A stretch of DNA of 38,484 nucleotides, from NCBI GenBank assembly GCA_910585555.1, contig CAJUFU010000018.1, positions 1-38,484 of the forward strand, in the 5' to 3' direction. Each line of letters opens with the position of its first letter. Position 1 is the stretch's first letter. The notes beneath the pieces were generated by a model, which worked only from the letters and a program-made list of their open reading frames with translations, did not search any database and was not told the origin of the DNA. The translations under genes were made by a program, and so were the position numbers. The DNA is from an uncultured Lachnospiraceae bacterium. GTDB taxonomy: Bacteria > Bacillota > Clostridia > Lachnospirales > Lachnospiraceae. Shown piece by piece: positions 17,901-24,555 of this stretch.

Positions 17901-18128
17901 CTGCTCTAGCCGTTCTACATTGAGCGGCTCAATATACGTCACATCTGCTGTCTCCGGGTCCGTCATGATTGTAGCCGGATTGGAATTGACGAGTACGATC
18001 TCATACCCTAACTTTCGAAGTGCCTTACACGCCTGTGTCCCTGAATAGTCAAACTCGCAGGCCTGACCGATAATAATCGGGCCTGAACCGATGATCAGCA
18101 CCTTATGAATATCTGTTCTGCGCGGCAT
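14901..18128 (-). CDS. carB: Carbamoyl-phosphate synthase large subunit
   Basis: A 1075-aa, full-length large subunit that makes carbamoyl phosphate from bicarbonate, ammonia and two ATP for pyrimidine and arginine synthesis. It has the duplicated ATP-grasp architecture: carboxyphosphate half (about 1-400, starting KVLIIGSGPIIIGQACEFDYSG), oligomerisation domain (400-555), carbamoyl-phosphate half (about 555-935, again starting KIMILGGGPNRIGQGIEFDYC) and a C-terminal MGS-like allosteric domain (about 935-1075, TEGTYNLI). Both repeats keep their LEANPRASR/IEINPRTSR ATP-site segments. The glutaminase subunit gene carA is not adjacent: the LacI-family gene lies upstream and GH88 downstream. The leader has two adjacent stem-loops and GGAGG 7 nt before the start. 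Confidence 0.97.
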   Translation of the reverse strand: MPRRTDIHKVLIIGSGPIIIGQACEFDYSGTQACKALRKLGYEIVLVNSNPATIMTDPETADVTYIEPLNVERLEQIIAKERPDALLPNLGGQSGLNLCAELNKAGVLDKYNVKVIGVQVDAIERGEDRIEFKKTMNKLGIEMARSEVAYSVEEALSIAEKLGYPVVLRPAYTMGGAGGGLVYNRDELKVVCARGLQASLVGQVLVEESILGWEELELEVVRDADNNIITVCFIENIDPLGVHTGDSFCSAPMLTISEECQKRLQEQAYRIVESVQVIGGTNVQFAHDPVTDRIIVIEINPRTSRSSALASKATGFPIALVSSMLAAGLTLKDIPCGKYGTLDKYVPDGDYVVIKFARWAFEKFKGVEDKLGTQMRAVGEVMSIGKTYKEAFQKAIRSLETGRYGLGHAKDFDTLSKEELLHRLITPSSERHFLMYEAIRQGATVEEIHEITKVKAYFIEQMKELVEEEEAILQHKGSMLPDEMLINAKKDGFSDKYLSQLLEIPEDDIRGRRLALGVEEAWEGVHVSGTENSAYFYSTYNAPDKNPVHDDKPKIMILGGGPNRIGQGIEFDYCCVHAAMALKKLGFETIIVNCNPETVSTDYDTSDKLYFEPLTLEDVLSIYNKEKPLGVIAQFGGQTPLNLASELEKNGVKILGTSPSVIDLAEDRDLFRAMMEKLEIPMPESGMATTVEEALAIAGRIGYPVMVRPSYVLGGRGMEVVYDDESMTEYMNAAAGVTPDRPILIDRFLNHALECEADAISDGSHAFVPAVMEHIELAGIHSGDSACIIPSVHIPEESVETIKEYTRKIAEEMHVKGLMNMQYAIENGKVFVLEANPRASRTVPLVSKVCNIRMVPLATEIITAEITGRPSPISGLKEQMIPNYGVKEAVFPFNMLPEVDPLLGPEMRSTGEVLGLSRSYGEAFYKAQEAVQSKLPLAGTVLISVNKKDKDEVVEVAKILAEDGFKIMATEGTYNLITAAGIPATRVKKLYEGRPNVGDMITNGDFDLIINSPVGKGSVHDDSYLRKAAIKAKAPYITTVAAAKVAAEGIHYLKTHKGSEVKSLQELHGEIQDKV

Positions 18129-18154
18129 AAATGTCCTCCAATCTTCCTTGTCCT

Positions 18155-18197
18155 GCGAACCTGCCCGCCTGGCAGATTCGCCTGTGAAACTTCACAG
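18155..18197 (-). other. Two tandem stem-loops in the carB leader
   Basis: On the minus strand CTGTGAA/TTCACAG (18182-18197) is immediately followed by an 11-bp stem (18155-18181, one G.U pair, 5-nt loop). Neither is followed by a T-run. They lie 26 nt or more from the carB start and could be a leader regulator or an RNA processing site; no PyrR-type consensus loop was recognised. Confidence 0.45.
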
Positions 18198-18242
18198 TGT
18201 CTTCTTATCTGTAGTTTGTCTTTGCTGTTGAATATTCTATCA

Positions 18243-19286
18243 TTAGATGCGCGGGGGTGTCAATTCGGTTACGGGAATTTGCCCCACTGTATCCCGCTCC
18301 ACCAATTCCACAGGAAGCACCACCTGATCACGGGACTGCTCTCCGCTTTCAATCATTTTCATCAGCTGTTCTACCGCAAGCACACCCTTTTGCGTCGCAT
18401 CCTGATGGATTGTGGTGATTGCCGGCCGGGCCATTCTGGAATACACATTATCATCAAATCCCACAATAGAGATATCCTCCGGCACTTTAACATCCCTGTC
18501 CGTCAGGAAATTCATAAGACATAAGGCATAGAAATCGGAAGCGCAGAAAAAGGCCGTAAACTCATGCAGCCTCTGGTACAAGGACTCATAGCACGCCGCC
18601 AGCGCCTCTTCATCAGGCTCCACTTCTATGAAGTCGGAATCCCTGACTGTGACACCTGCTTCCGACATGGCTTCAGCGAATCCACAATACCGCTCATAGT
18701 CGCCGCCCTTAAAATTGTCCGAAACAAATCCTATCCGCCTGTGTCCGTGTGAAAGCAGATATCTGCCCGCCAAATAACCGCCGCGCCTGTCTTCCAGACC
18801 AATATTAACGCCATTAAAATAAAAATCTCCCGGATAACTATCAATATACACCTGTGGCTTTTTAAATTGCTTCTGAATCTTCTGATAATCTTCCGCCACA
18901 ATACCAAACAATATCAATCCGTCCGCATTCCATGCAGACACGCGCTGAATCAACTCCCGCGTATCCGTAGAAAAGCACATCATCAGATAGTATCCCTTCT
19001 CCTTTAGCTCACGCTCAATACTGCCAAGCAGTTCGCTGATAAAGGCATCTTTTAAATAATTCACATATCCTTTTCTACTGTTTAATATCGCCACGCCGAT
19101 AATCTTCGACTGATTAGACGCAAGATTTCTGGCATTGATATTGGGTACGTAATCATATTCTTTCAATACCTGGCGCACTCGTTCCACCGTTGCCTCGGAT
19201 ACCTCTTTGGTCTTTCCGTGAATGACGTTGGATACTGTGGTTGTACTCAGTCCCAGCATATCTGCTATTTCTTTAATTGTGATCAT
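18243..19286 (-). CDS. LacI-family transcriptional repressor
   Basis: A 347-aa DNA-binding sugar-responsive regulator. The N-terminal helix-turn-helix begins MITIKEIADMLGLSTTTVSNVIHGK, with a hinge near 50-60 (NINARNLASNQ). The remainder is a type-1 periplasmic-binding fold with GVAILNSR, DGLILFG, GRYLLSHGHRRIGFVS and the DISIVGFDDN motif. The typical length is 330-350. It probably represses glycan genes in this window; the palindrome at 3924-3943 has the central CG expected of family operators. A second palindrome in its own leader suggests autoregulation. carB follows after 114 nt. The effector sugar cannot be told from the sequence. Confidence 0.95.
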   Translation of the reverse strand: MITIKEIADMLGLSTTTVSNVIHGKTKEVSEATVERVRQVLKEYDYVPNINARNLASNQSKIIGVAILNSRKGYVNYLKDAFISELLGSIERELKEKGYYLMMCFSTDTRELIQRVSAWNADGLILFGIVAEDYQKIQKQFKKPQVYIDSYPGDFYFNGVNIGLEDRRGGYLAGRYLLSHGHRRIGFVSDNFKGGDYERYCGFAEAMSEAGVTVRDSDFIEVEPDEEALAACYESLYQRLHEFTAFFCASDFYALCLMNFLTDRDVKVPEDISIVGFDDNVYSRMARPAITTIHQDATQKGVLAVEQLMKMIESGEQSRDQVVLPVELVERDTVGQIPVTELTPPRI

Positions 19287-19306
19287 AGCTCATCCTTTAT
19301 TTTTTC

Positions 19307-19325
19307 AGGAATTCACTGAATTCCT
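19307..19325. promoter_or_regulatory. 19-bp perfect palindrome upstream of the LacI-family gene
   Basis: AGGAATTCA, a central C, then TGAATTCCT. It lies 20 nt upstream of the regulator start and downstream of the candidate promoters, where autorepression would be effective. The odd centre differs from the central-CG form common in LacI operators, so a different binder is possible. Confidence 0.45.
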
Positions 19326-19334
19326 TTAACTCTT

Positions 19335-19363
19335 TTTATATATTAAGTTTTGATACACAGTAA
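19335..19363 (-). promoter_or_regulatory. Candidate promoter for the LacI-family gene
   Basis: TTACTG (19358-19363) and TATAAA (19335-19340) are spaced by 17 nt on the minus strand. A competing pair, TTGTAT (19387-19392) and TATACT (19365-19370) with 16 nt between, lies just upstream; I cannot tell which is used. Confidence 0.45.
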
Positions 19364-19469
19364 CAGTATAACACATTTCTATGGCAATACAACTTTCACA
19401 CCAAATCAGTGACACAAGATACGATATATCCTGCTCCTGCTACACTTCAACTAATACTCCTATCTTTCC

Positions 19470-19516
19470 TCACAAAATACAGAAACCACTGCCTGAACAA
19501 CTTAAACGGCAGTGGT
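19470..19516 (-). terminator. Terminator after the toxin-antitoxin pair
   Basis: Perfect 9-bp arms ACCACTGCC (19485-19493) and its complement (19508-19516) with a 14-nt loop, followed on the minus strand by TTCTGTATTTT. It lies 44 nt past the toxin stop and before the regulator promoter. Apart from it and the promoter elements, the 273-nt gap holds nothing recognisable. Confidence 0.6.
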
Positions 19517-19559
19517 CTCTCTTACACTCAGTTCTTTCACATTTCTGTTTATTTTTTGG

Positions 19560-19940
19560 CTACCACAAAATTTTAACATGATACAGTGGTATTGTTCTAT
19601 CTTTTGTGATGATTACCATGTTCTCCGCAATAGCCTGTGAAATAATCAATCTATCGAATGGGTCACCATGAATCATGGGAAGCCGCCCTATTTCATCAAG
19701 ATGAAATGGTTTTATAGAAAGAATGTCAAATTGTTCTTTTTCACAAGTTTCCGCAATCTTAGAAATCGAACTTCTAATTTTCAGTTTCCCAATGCTTGAC
19801 TTAATCGCAATCTCCCACATAGAAACAATACTTACACTAATTTTTTCGTTACTATGGTAGATTACCTCCGATGCTTTTGCAGAAAGTTTTTCGCTATCAT
19901 ATAGGAAATATAACAAAGCATTTGTGTCCAATAAGTACAT
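19560..19940 (-). CDS. PIN-domain ribonuclease toxin (VapC-like)
   Basis: A 126-aa PIN-domain protein, probably an RNA-cleaving toxin that stops translation when freed from its antitoxin. Acidic metal-binding residues are in the expected places: Asp5 in LLDTNALL, Glu43 in SMWEIAIK, Asp93/Asp96 in HGDPFDR and Asp114 in ITKD. The start codon overlaps the antitoxin stop in a TAATG arrangement, typical of coupled toxin-antitoxin pairs. It looks intact. A chromosomal toxin-antitoxin pair beside the secretion-like locus may mark an accessory region boundary. The cleavage target is not predictable. Confidence 0.88.
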   Translation of the reverse strand: MYLLDTNALLYFLYDSEKLSAKASEVIYHSNEKISVSIVSMWEIAIKSSIGKLKIRSSISKIAETCEKEQFDILSIKPFHLDEIGRLPMIHGDPFDRLIISQAIAENMVIITKDRTIPLYHVKILW

Positions 19941-20170
19941 TACACGTACTCCTTAAAGCATTCTGGTGTTTCATCAAAATCCTCCGCAATAGCAATAAAT
20001 TCATCTGCTAATGGATTGACTGACCTTTGAAATGCAATATCATCACTTATAAAGTGTTTCGCCTTGTCATTTCTTGAAGTATATTTCAAAAACCGCATAA
20101 ATTCAATTACCTGCTCCATCATATCTTCAGAAAGATCTTTCGCTTCTTTGACTAATGTATCATATGCCAT
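19940..20170 (-). CDS. VapB-like antitoxin (DUF2281-like)
   Basis: A 76-aa partner of the PIN toxin. The N-terminal half has helices LVKEAKDLSEDMMEQVIEFMRFLKYTS, which resemble the DUF2281-type antitoxin fold, and the acidic C-terminal tail (AIAEDFDETPECFKEYV) is the sort that wraps and blocks a PIN active site. The gene precedes and overlaps the toxin gene by one base. AAAGGA lies upstream of the start. A promoter with an inverted repeat lies 30-70 nt upstream, consistent with autoregulation by the complex. Which residues bind DNA cannot be told. Confidence 0.78.
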   Translation of the reverse strand: MAYDTLVKEAKDLSEDMMEQVIEFMRFLKYTSRNDKAKHFISDDIAFQRSVNPLADEFIAIAEDFDETPECFKEYV

Positions 20171-20198
20171 AAAAACACATCCTTTCTTCTATATCTGT

Positions 20199-20241
20199 AT
20201 TTTATACGCTTCAAAAGTAATATGCAAATATTTAAGCATAT
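20199..20241 (-). promoter_or_regulatory. Toxin-antitoxin promoter with overlapping operator
   Basis: TTGCAT (20222-20227) and TAAAAT (20199-20204) are separated by 17 nt on the minus strand. The -35 overlaps one arm of a perfect inverted repeat ATATGC/GCATAT (20220-20225 and 20236-20241), a likely site for autorepression by the antitoxin complex. Confidence 0.5.
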
Positions 20242-20308
20242 ACAAAATATACTTCCTGCCAGTTGAGAATTTTATTCAATTACAATCAAAGTATAACAAA
20301 CCAGCACT

Positions 20309-20334
20309 AAAAAAACAATAAGTTGATTGATTTT
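20309..20334 (-). terminator. Weak terminator at the end of the zinc-ribbon operon
   Basis: On the minus strand a short bulged stem (AAAA-T-CAAT with ATTG-TTTT) runs straight into a T7 tract, 51-76 nt after the last zinc-ribbon gene. The stem is weak but position and T-run fit. Confidence 0.4.
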
Positions 20335-20384
20335 GTCTATTTGACACTATACCCTTACCCATTTCTTCCAACAAATAATTCACA

Positions 20385-21686
20385 CTACTCATAAGCACTA
20401 TACAATTCCTGTATCTGCCCAGCATCCAACACCTGATTCCATATCTTTACCTCATCAAAAGCTACCGGGTACAGCTGATCCCAGCAGTTAATCCCCAGAT
20501 AGACATCGAAGTCGTCATGGTTCATCGTATCAGGTACAATATCGCCTTCTCCGACATACATGCCAGCCACATATAAAGTACCAAGAACCCTGCCTTGTTT
20601 GCTTCCCTGCCTGGAACCGTCAACTGTAAACGCAATGTGATACCATACCCCCGATTCCATGGTATCCGGCATAGAGCCATCCGGTCTGATTTCAAAGGAA
20701 TCCTCCGTCTGCGCCCGCTCCGAGCTGATGATTGGCGCTATGGAATCCGTGTCCGTTTTCTGTCCCAGCCATAATCGCACCCGTTCATTGGGGTCAAACA
20801 AATCGTGCCCGATATGAATAAAGGGCGACCAATCGCACAGCTGATCTGCTTTCATCCAGAAAGCAATCGTGTAGGAATCTCCCACACGCTCCACATCGCT
20901 GAGCTTGATGCCGTATGTACCGTCCAGATACACTGCCTCCTCATCGATTCCCCGTACATATTGAGGCTCAAAGTCATCCACCTCTTCCGGCTCTGTGGAA
21001 GGTTCCTCTCTCACCACTGCTTTAGCATTGCCAAGGGTTTCATTAAAGGAATAAGCATAGACTGCCTTAGGGATATTCTCCAAAATAGTATCCCCCACCA
21101 CTTCATTGGTCTCTGACACCACACCCGCTTCCTGTGCGTCCTCATCCGTTCCTGTCTCCTCGGTGCCTGGCGTCTCTTCCTGTGTCTGTCCGCCTTCTTG
21201 CGTCTGCACTTCTTTCTCTATATTTTCAGATTCCTCCATCCGGTCCGGCTGTGAGGGGTCATCGTCTTTTAAAACCTTAAAATAATAGATTCCCATTCCT
21301 GCCGCCAAAAGAACCAGTACCGCTAATACAATGCATAAAATAATGGTAAGTTTCCTATTTTTCCGCTCTTCATCCTTTGTATCCCTGGCCATGGCCATAT
21401 TGGACGGCAGGTTTGCGGAAGGCTGGGGTATTTGGTTGAAACTCTGCCCGGACGCACCGTTCTGCGGCGGCACCGGCCTTGCCACAGGCTGTTGTGCCTG
21501 CTGTTTCGGCTGTTTCCCCTGTTTGTGCTGTTTTGCTTGTTTCGGCGGCTTCATTTGTTTCGGCGCCTTCTCAGAATTGGCCTGACTGCCTGATAATCCC
21601 CCTGCAAAGGATTGAATCGGATTACCGCATCCGCCGCAAAATTTTGCACCTTCTGGAATCTGCTTCCCACATTTCGGACAAAACAT
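20385..21686 (-). CDS. Zinc-ribbon single-pass membrane protein with LamG-like ectodomain
   Basis: A 433-aa protein. The N-terminal zinc ribbon has Cys3, Cys6, Cys17 and Cys20. A Lys/Gln/Pro-rich cytosolic linker (38-110) precedes one membrane helix (113-135), so the N-terminus is inside. An acidic Glu/Thr stretch (141-190) leads to a C-terminal concanavalin/LamG-like domain (about 205-433; YTIAFWMKAD, WYHIAFTVDGS, LYVAGMYVGEG, FDEVKIWNQVL). Such domains usually bind glycans or surface ligands. The start at 21686 is chosen because GGAGG lies 8 nt upstream and all related proteins here begin MFC. It is the last gene of the run. No catalytic motif is seen; function unknown. Confidence 0.85.
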   Translation of the reverse strand: MFCPKCGKQIPEGAKFCGGCGNPIQSFAGGLSGSQANSEKAPKQMKPPKQAKQHKQGKQPKQQAQQPVARPVPPQNGASGQSFNQIPQPSANLPSNMAMARDTKDEERKNRKLTIILCIVLAVLVLLAAGMGIYYFKVLKDDDPSQPDRMEESENIEKEVQTQEGGQTQEETPGTEETGTDEDAQEAGVVSETNEVVGDTILENIPKAVYAYSFNETLGNAKAVVREEPSTEPEEVDDFEPQYVRGIDEEAVYLDGTYGIKLSDVERVGDSYTIAFWMKADQLCDWSPFIHIGHDLFDPNERVRLWLGQKTDTDSIAPIISSERAQTEDSFEIRPDGSMPDTMESGVWYHIAFTVDGSRQGSKQGRVLGTLYVAGMYVGEGDIVPDTMNHDDFDVYLGINCWDQLYPVAFDEVKIWNQVLDAGQIQELYSAYE

Positions 21687-21719
21687 ATTCTCTTCCTCCA
21701 TTCCTGTATTCCATGAAAA

Positions 21720-23366
21720 TTACCAATACAAATTACGCAGTCCAATAAAATGACCGCCTTCATAAAACCAATCCTCAAATAGCTCGCTGTTCTCTCTCAA
21801 GTCGTCTATCAAATCCTCGAAGTCGTCTTCCTCTGCGCCGCCAAGATCAAATTCCGTGCCGCTGTACTTTTCAATCTCCGCACCTTTCTTGACATAGATC
21901 ATCAAGCTGACGTCCTCTTCCTCCATCAGGGAATCTCCGTCTACTTCGAACGCTTCCAGTGAAAAAGAAGCCTCTGAGCCGGAATGTTTATAAATACCCT
22001 CTATGTAACATTCTGACCAGTTATCATCGTATTCCATGGAAACAACGCCGGATTTGGTATCATAGGTAATCGTCATATCCGCGTCTGACTCAATACTAAT
22101 AGTCTCCACACTGCCCTTCTTTTTACAGCTTATCTCCGCCTCTCCATAGGTTTCTCCGTCATAGAGTAGTGAAATCACAACATTCTGCATCCTGTAATCT
22201 CCGCCCTGAAACGCAATGACCCATTCCTCGTCCCCATAATCATCCATCTCAAAAGTCACAGCCGCCAGTTTTTTCTTATACAGATAAAAGGTGATATCCA
22301 GGTCAAAATCGTCATCCTCTATCTCTTCAATCAACTCCTCCATTTCATCTGTAAACTCGTCCATCATATCTTTCGGCATCCGCTTTGCCGTAATCTCCCC
22401 TACAGCTTCCATGTAGTGTGCAAGGTTCTTCTCATTGATTCTGACCTTATATCCTTTACACTCTCTGTCTTGACCGTCAACCTCGAACTCTTCTGTCTTG
22501 GCTTCTTTAAATTCCAGTGTCTCACTCTCCTGAAGCAGTGCACTGGTCAGTTCTTTTTGCAGTGCTTTGTTGTCCGCTTTATCCGAAGTCATACTTTCCA
22601 GCATAGAGTTCAGCTGTTCTAATTCTTTTTTGCGCATATTCTCGCACAGATAACCGTCATTATCTCTCTTAGGATCATAGGTAAACACATAATCCCAATC
22701 CATAGCTGCGGCCTTGAACACGCCGGCATGTACACCGCACAATACATCCAGTTGATCGCTATCCACATCTGCGGCCAGATATACCTGCTTGTCGCTTGCG
22801 GAATTTCTGTACTCCCCGCTAACCGTATCTCCGTCAATTTCCATCGTAAAACCCAAAGTATACCGGTCCTCCGAGAAGATGTTGCCAACTACCTTTAAAT
22901 CGCTGACGATTTCCGGCGTTTCTTTCATCGTTGCGGCAACGGCCTGGAACACTTTCCCTCTAGGGCTCATAGCCAGACTGCGCACGGCAATCACAATAAG
23001 GGCCAGAACAAGTACTGCTGCCGCCGCACAAATGCCGATGATCAGGCCTTTCCTTTTATTAGATTCTGCACCTGTGGGCACCCCATTCATCTGCATCCCC
23101 GCAACGGCAGCATTAACACCATATCCTCTGCCGTCAAGCGGCATTCCGCATTCCTTACAGAAAGTGTCCTCCGCGCTGTTTTCTGTTCCGCAGTTGGGGC
23201 AGAATTTTCTTTGTATATTTTGCCCCTGTTCCTGCCCTTCACGCTCGTTTCCGATAACGGTTCCGGCATCTTCTGACGTCTGCACGACATTATCCATCTT
23301 GTTTCCGCAATTGGGACAAAATGCCCCTCCCTCCGGTACTTCCATCCCACACTGATTACAAAACAT
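21720..23366 (-). CDS. Double zinc-ribbon membrane protein with unknown ectodomain
   Basis: A 548-aa protein with two zinc ribbons (Cys3/6/17/20 and Cys56/59/70/73), one membrane helix (about 107-128) and a 420-residue extracellular part. The ectodomain is rich in Asp/Glu and beta-strand patterns (GFTMEIDGDTVSGEY, LDITFYLYKKKLAAVTFEMDDYG, GEAEISCKKKGSVETISIESDADMTITYD), resembling lipoprotein-like beta-sheet folds that bind lipid or protein, but I recognise no family. GGAGG lies 7 nt before the start. The gene lies 62 nt after the amidase gene and 33 nt before the LamG-type relative. It shares the tag-and-anchor design of its neighbours, so it is probably another output or sensor module of the same system. 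Confidence 0.85.
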   Translation of the reverse strand: MFCNQCGMEVPEGGAFCPNCGNKMDNVVQTSEDAGTVIGNEREGQEQGQNIQRKFCPNCGTENSAEDTFCKECGMPLDGRGYGVNAAVAGMQMNGVPTGAESNKRKGLIIGICAAAAVLVLALIVIAVRSLAMSPRGKVFQAVAATMKETPEIVSDLKVVGNIFSEDRYTLGFTMEIDGDTVSGEYRNSASDKQVYLAADVDSDQLDVLCGVHAGVFKAAAMDWDYVFTYDPKRDNDGYLCENMRKKELEQLNSMLESMTSDKADNKALQKELTSALLQESETLEFKEAKTEEFEVDGQDRECKGYKVRINEKNLAHYMEAVGEITAKRMPKDMMDEFTDEMEELIEEIEDDDFDLDITFYLYKKKLAAVTFEMDDYGDEEWVIAFQGGDYRMQNVVISLLYDGETYGEAEISCKKKGSVETISIESDADMTITYDTKSGVVSMEYDDNWSECYIEGIYKHSGSEASFSLEAFEVDGDSLMEEEDVSLMIYVKKGAEIEKYSGTEFDLGGAEEDDFEDLIDDLRENSELFEDWFYEGGHFIGLRNLYW

Positions 23367-23428
23367 CTCTCTTCCTCCTCATCTTTACAGCTCCCCTAAC
23401 GCTTTCTTACGGTTCTGTCTCGGTCTGC

Positions 23429-24550
23429 TCATTTTGCGCCTGCAAAATACTGGTCTAATCCATCCGCAATGCCGCGCACAATTTTCCACTGGTATTCCTC
23501 TGTCTGCATAGCAAGGTCTTCTTCCTTGTTGGTCATATAGCCCATTTCTATGATGGTGACAGGCACTTGGCACCAGTTGATGCCGCTCATCGTATCTGTC
23601 TCCCACACTCTCTCCTTCAAAGCGCCCGTCTCCTTCGTCATGGCATCCAGAATACTTTCCGACAAGGCTTTACTGTCCTGATAGATTTCCCCGCAGTAAG
23701 GATTCTCCGCAGTGGGACAAATCGTCATCATTCCATGCACCGCAGTATCCTCGGACCCGTTTGCATGAATACGCAGAAACGCGTCTGCCTGTGCCTCATT
23801 GGCTATCTGTGCACGCTCGCTGTTACTGATGTTCACATCATTTACCCGGCGGACCATGATGACCTCATATCCCCTCTCCTGCAGTTCCTGTTCCAACTTC
23901 AAAGACACTTCCAATGTCAGCTCATATTCATTTACACCGCTGGCCAGACCGTGGGTGCCGGAAGCCACCTTGGCTTTCATCTCATCCGAACCGGGCGCTA
24001 CAGGTTCCTTCTCGTTATTTCCTTTTTGCTGGTGTCCAGCATCAATGACAATACATCTGCCGGAGCCGTTCGCTTCGTCGTCTTTTTCAGTTTCTGCCGT
24101 CACCACAGTCTCCACCAGCACAATCTTGGCATAGTCCTTCTTGACAAAGGCATCTTTTCCCATATACGCAATCTGATACCACTCATCATTCTGACCGATC
24201 AGATCAAAGCAATCTTCCCGGCGGGCCTTGCCGATGACCGTGGAGTCTTCTCCGGTGGAAGGATAATCCCGCACGTTCACCTCATCCGCTGTCACCTGCA
24301 CCTGTTCGATGAACACAATCTCTTCCTGTTTCTCCGATACTTCTGTTTCTTTCCCGTTTCCCTCATTCCCGGACAGATTTTCTTCCTCATCATCCCTTTT
24401 CTCAGACGTTTCCTCTTTGCTTTCAGCGTCTGCCGTTTCTGCCGATGTCGCAGTTTCCGCCTGTTCGTCTGTCTCTTTACTGCCTGTCGCACACCCTGTG
24501 AGCATACACAGCATGACGGTCGCAAGCACATAATAACCTATCCTTTTCAT
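23429..24550 (-). CDS. SH3b-Amidase_3 lipoprotein (N-acetylmuramoyl-L-alanine amidase)
   Basis: A 373-aa lipoprotein that probably cuts the amide bond between N-acetylmuramic acid and the stem peptide. The signal peptide ends in LTGC (lipid Cys20). An acidic linker (21-78) is followed by a bacterial SH3 domain (about 84-147, VNVRDYPS... WYQIAYMGKDAFVKKDYA) and an Amidase_3 domain (165-373). Zinc ligands His173, Glu208 and His262 and catalytic Glu335 (IIEMGYMT) are all present, so it should be active. It lacks the zinc ribbon of its neighbours but lies between two such genes, 5 nt after the VWA protein. It may open the wall locally for the surface complex. Confidence 0.9.
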   Translation of the reverse strand: MKRIGYYVLATVMLCMLTGCATGSKETDEQAETATSAETADAESKEETSEKRDDEEENLSGNEGNGKETEVSEKQEEIVFIEQVQVTADEVNVRDYPSTGEDSTVIGKARREDCFDLIGQNDEWYQIAYMGKDAFVKKDYAKIVLVETVVTAETEKDDEANGSGRCIVIDAGHQQKGNNEKEPVAPGSDEMKAKVASGTHGLASGVNEYELTLEVSLKLEQELQERGYEVIMVRRVNDVNISNSERAQIANEAQADAFLRIHANGSEDTAVHGMMTICPTAENPYCGEIYQDSKALSESILDAMTKETGALKERVWETDTMSGINWCQVPVTIIEMGYMTNKEEDLAMQTEEYQWKIVRGIADGLDQYFAGAK

Positions 24551-24555
24551 AAGCC

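Noticed and set aside
18155..18197. carB leader stem-loops as a PyrR attenuator
   Set aside because: No PyrR-type binding-loop consensus and no terminator T-run were found.
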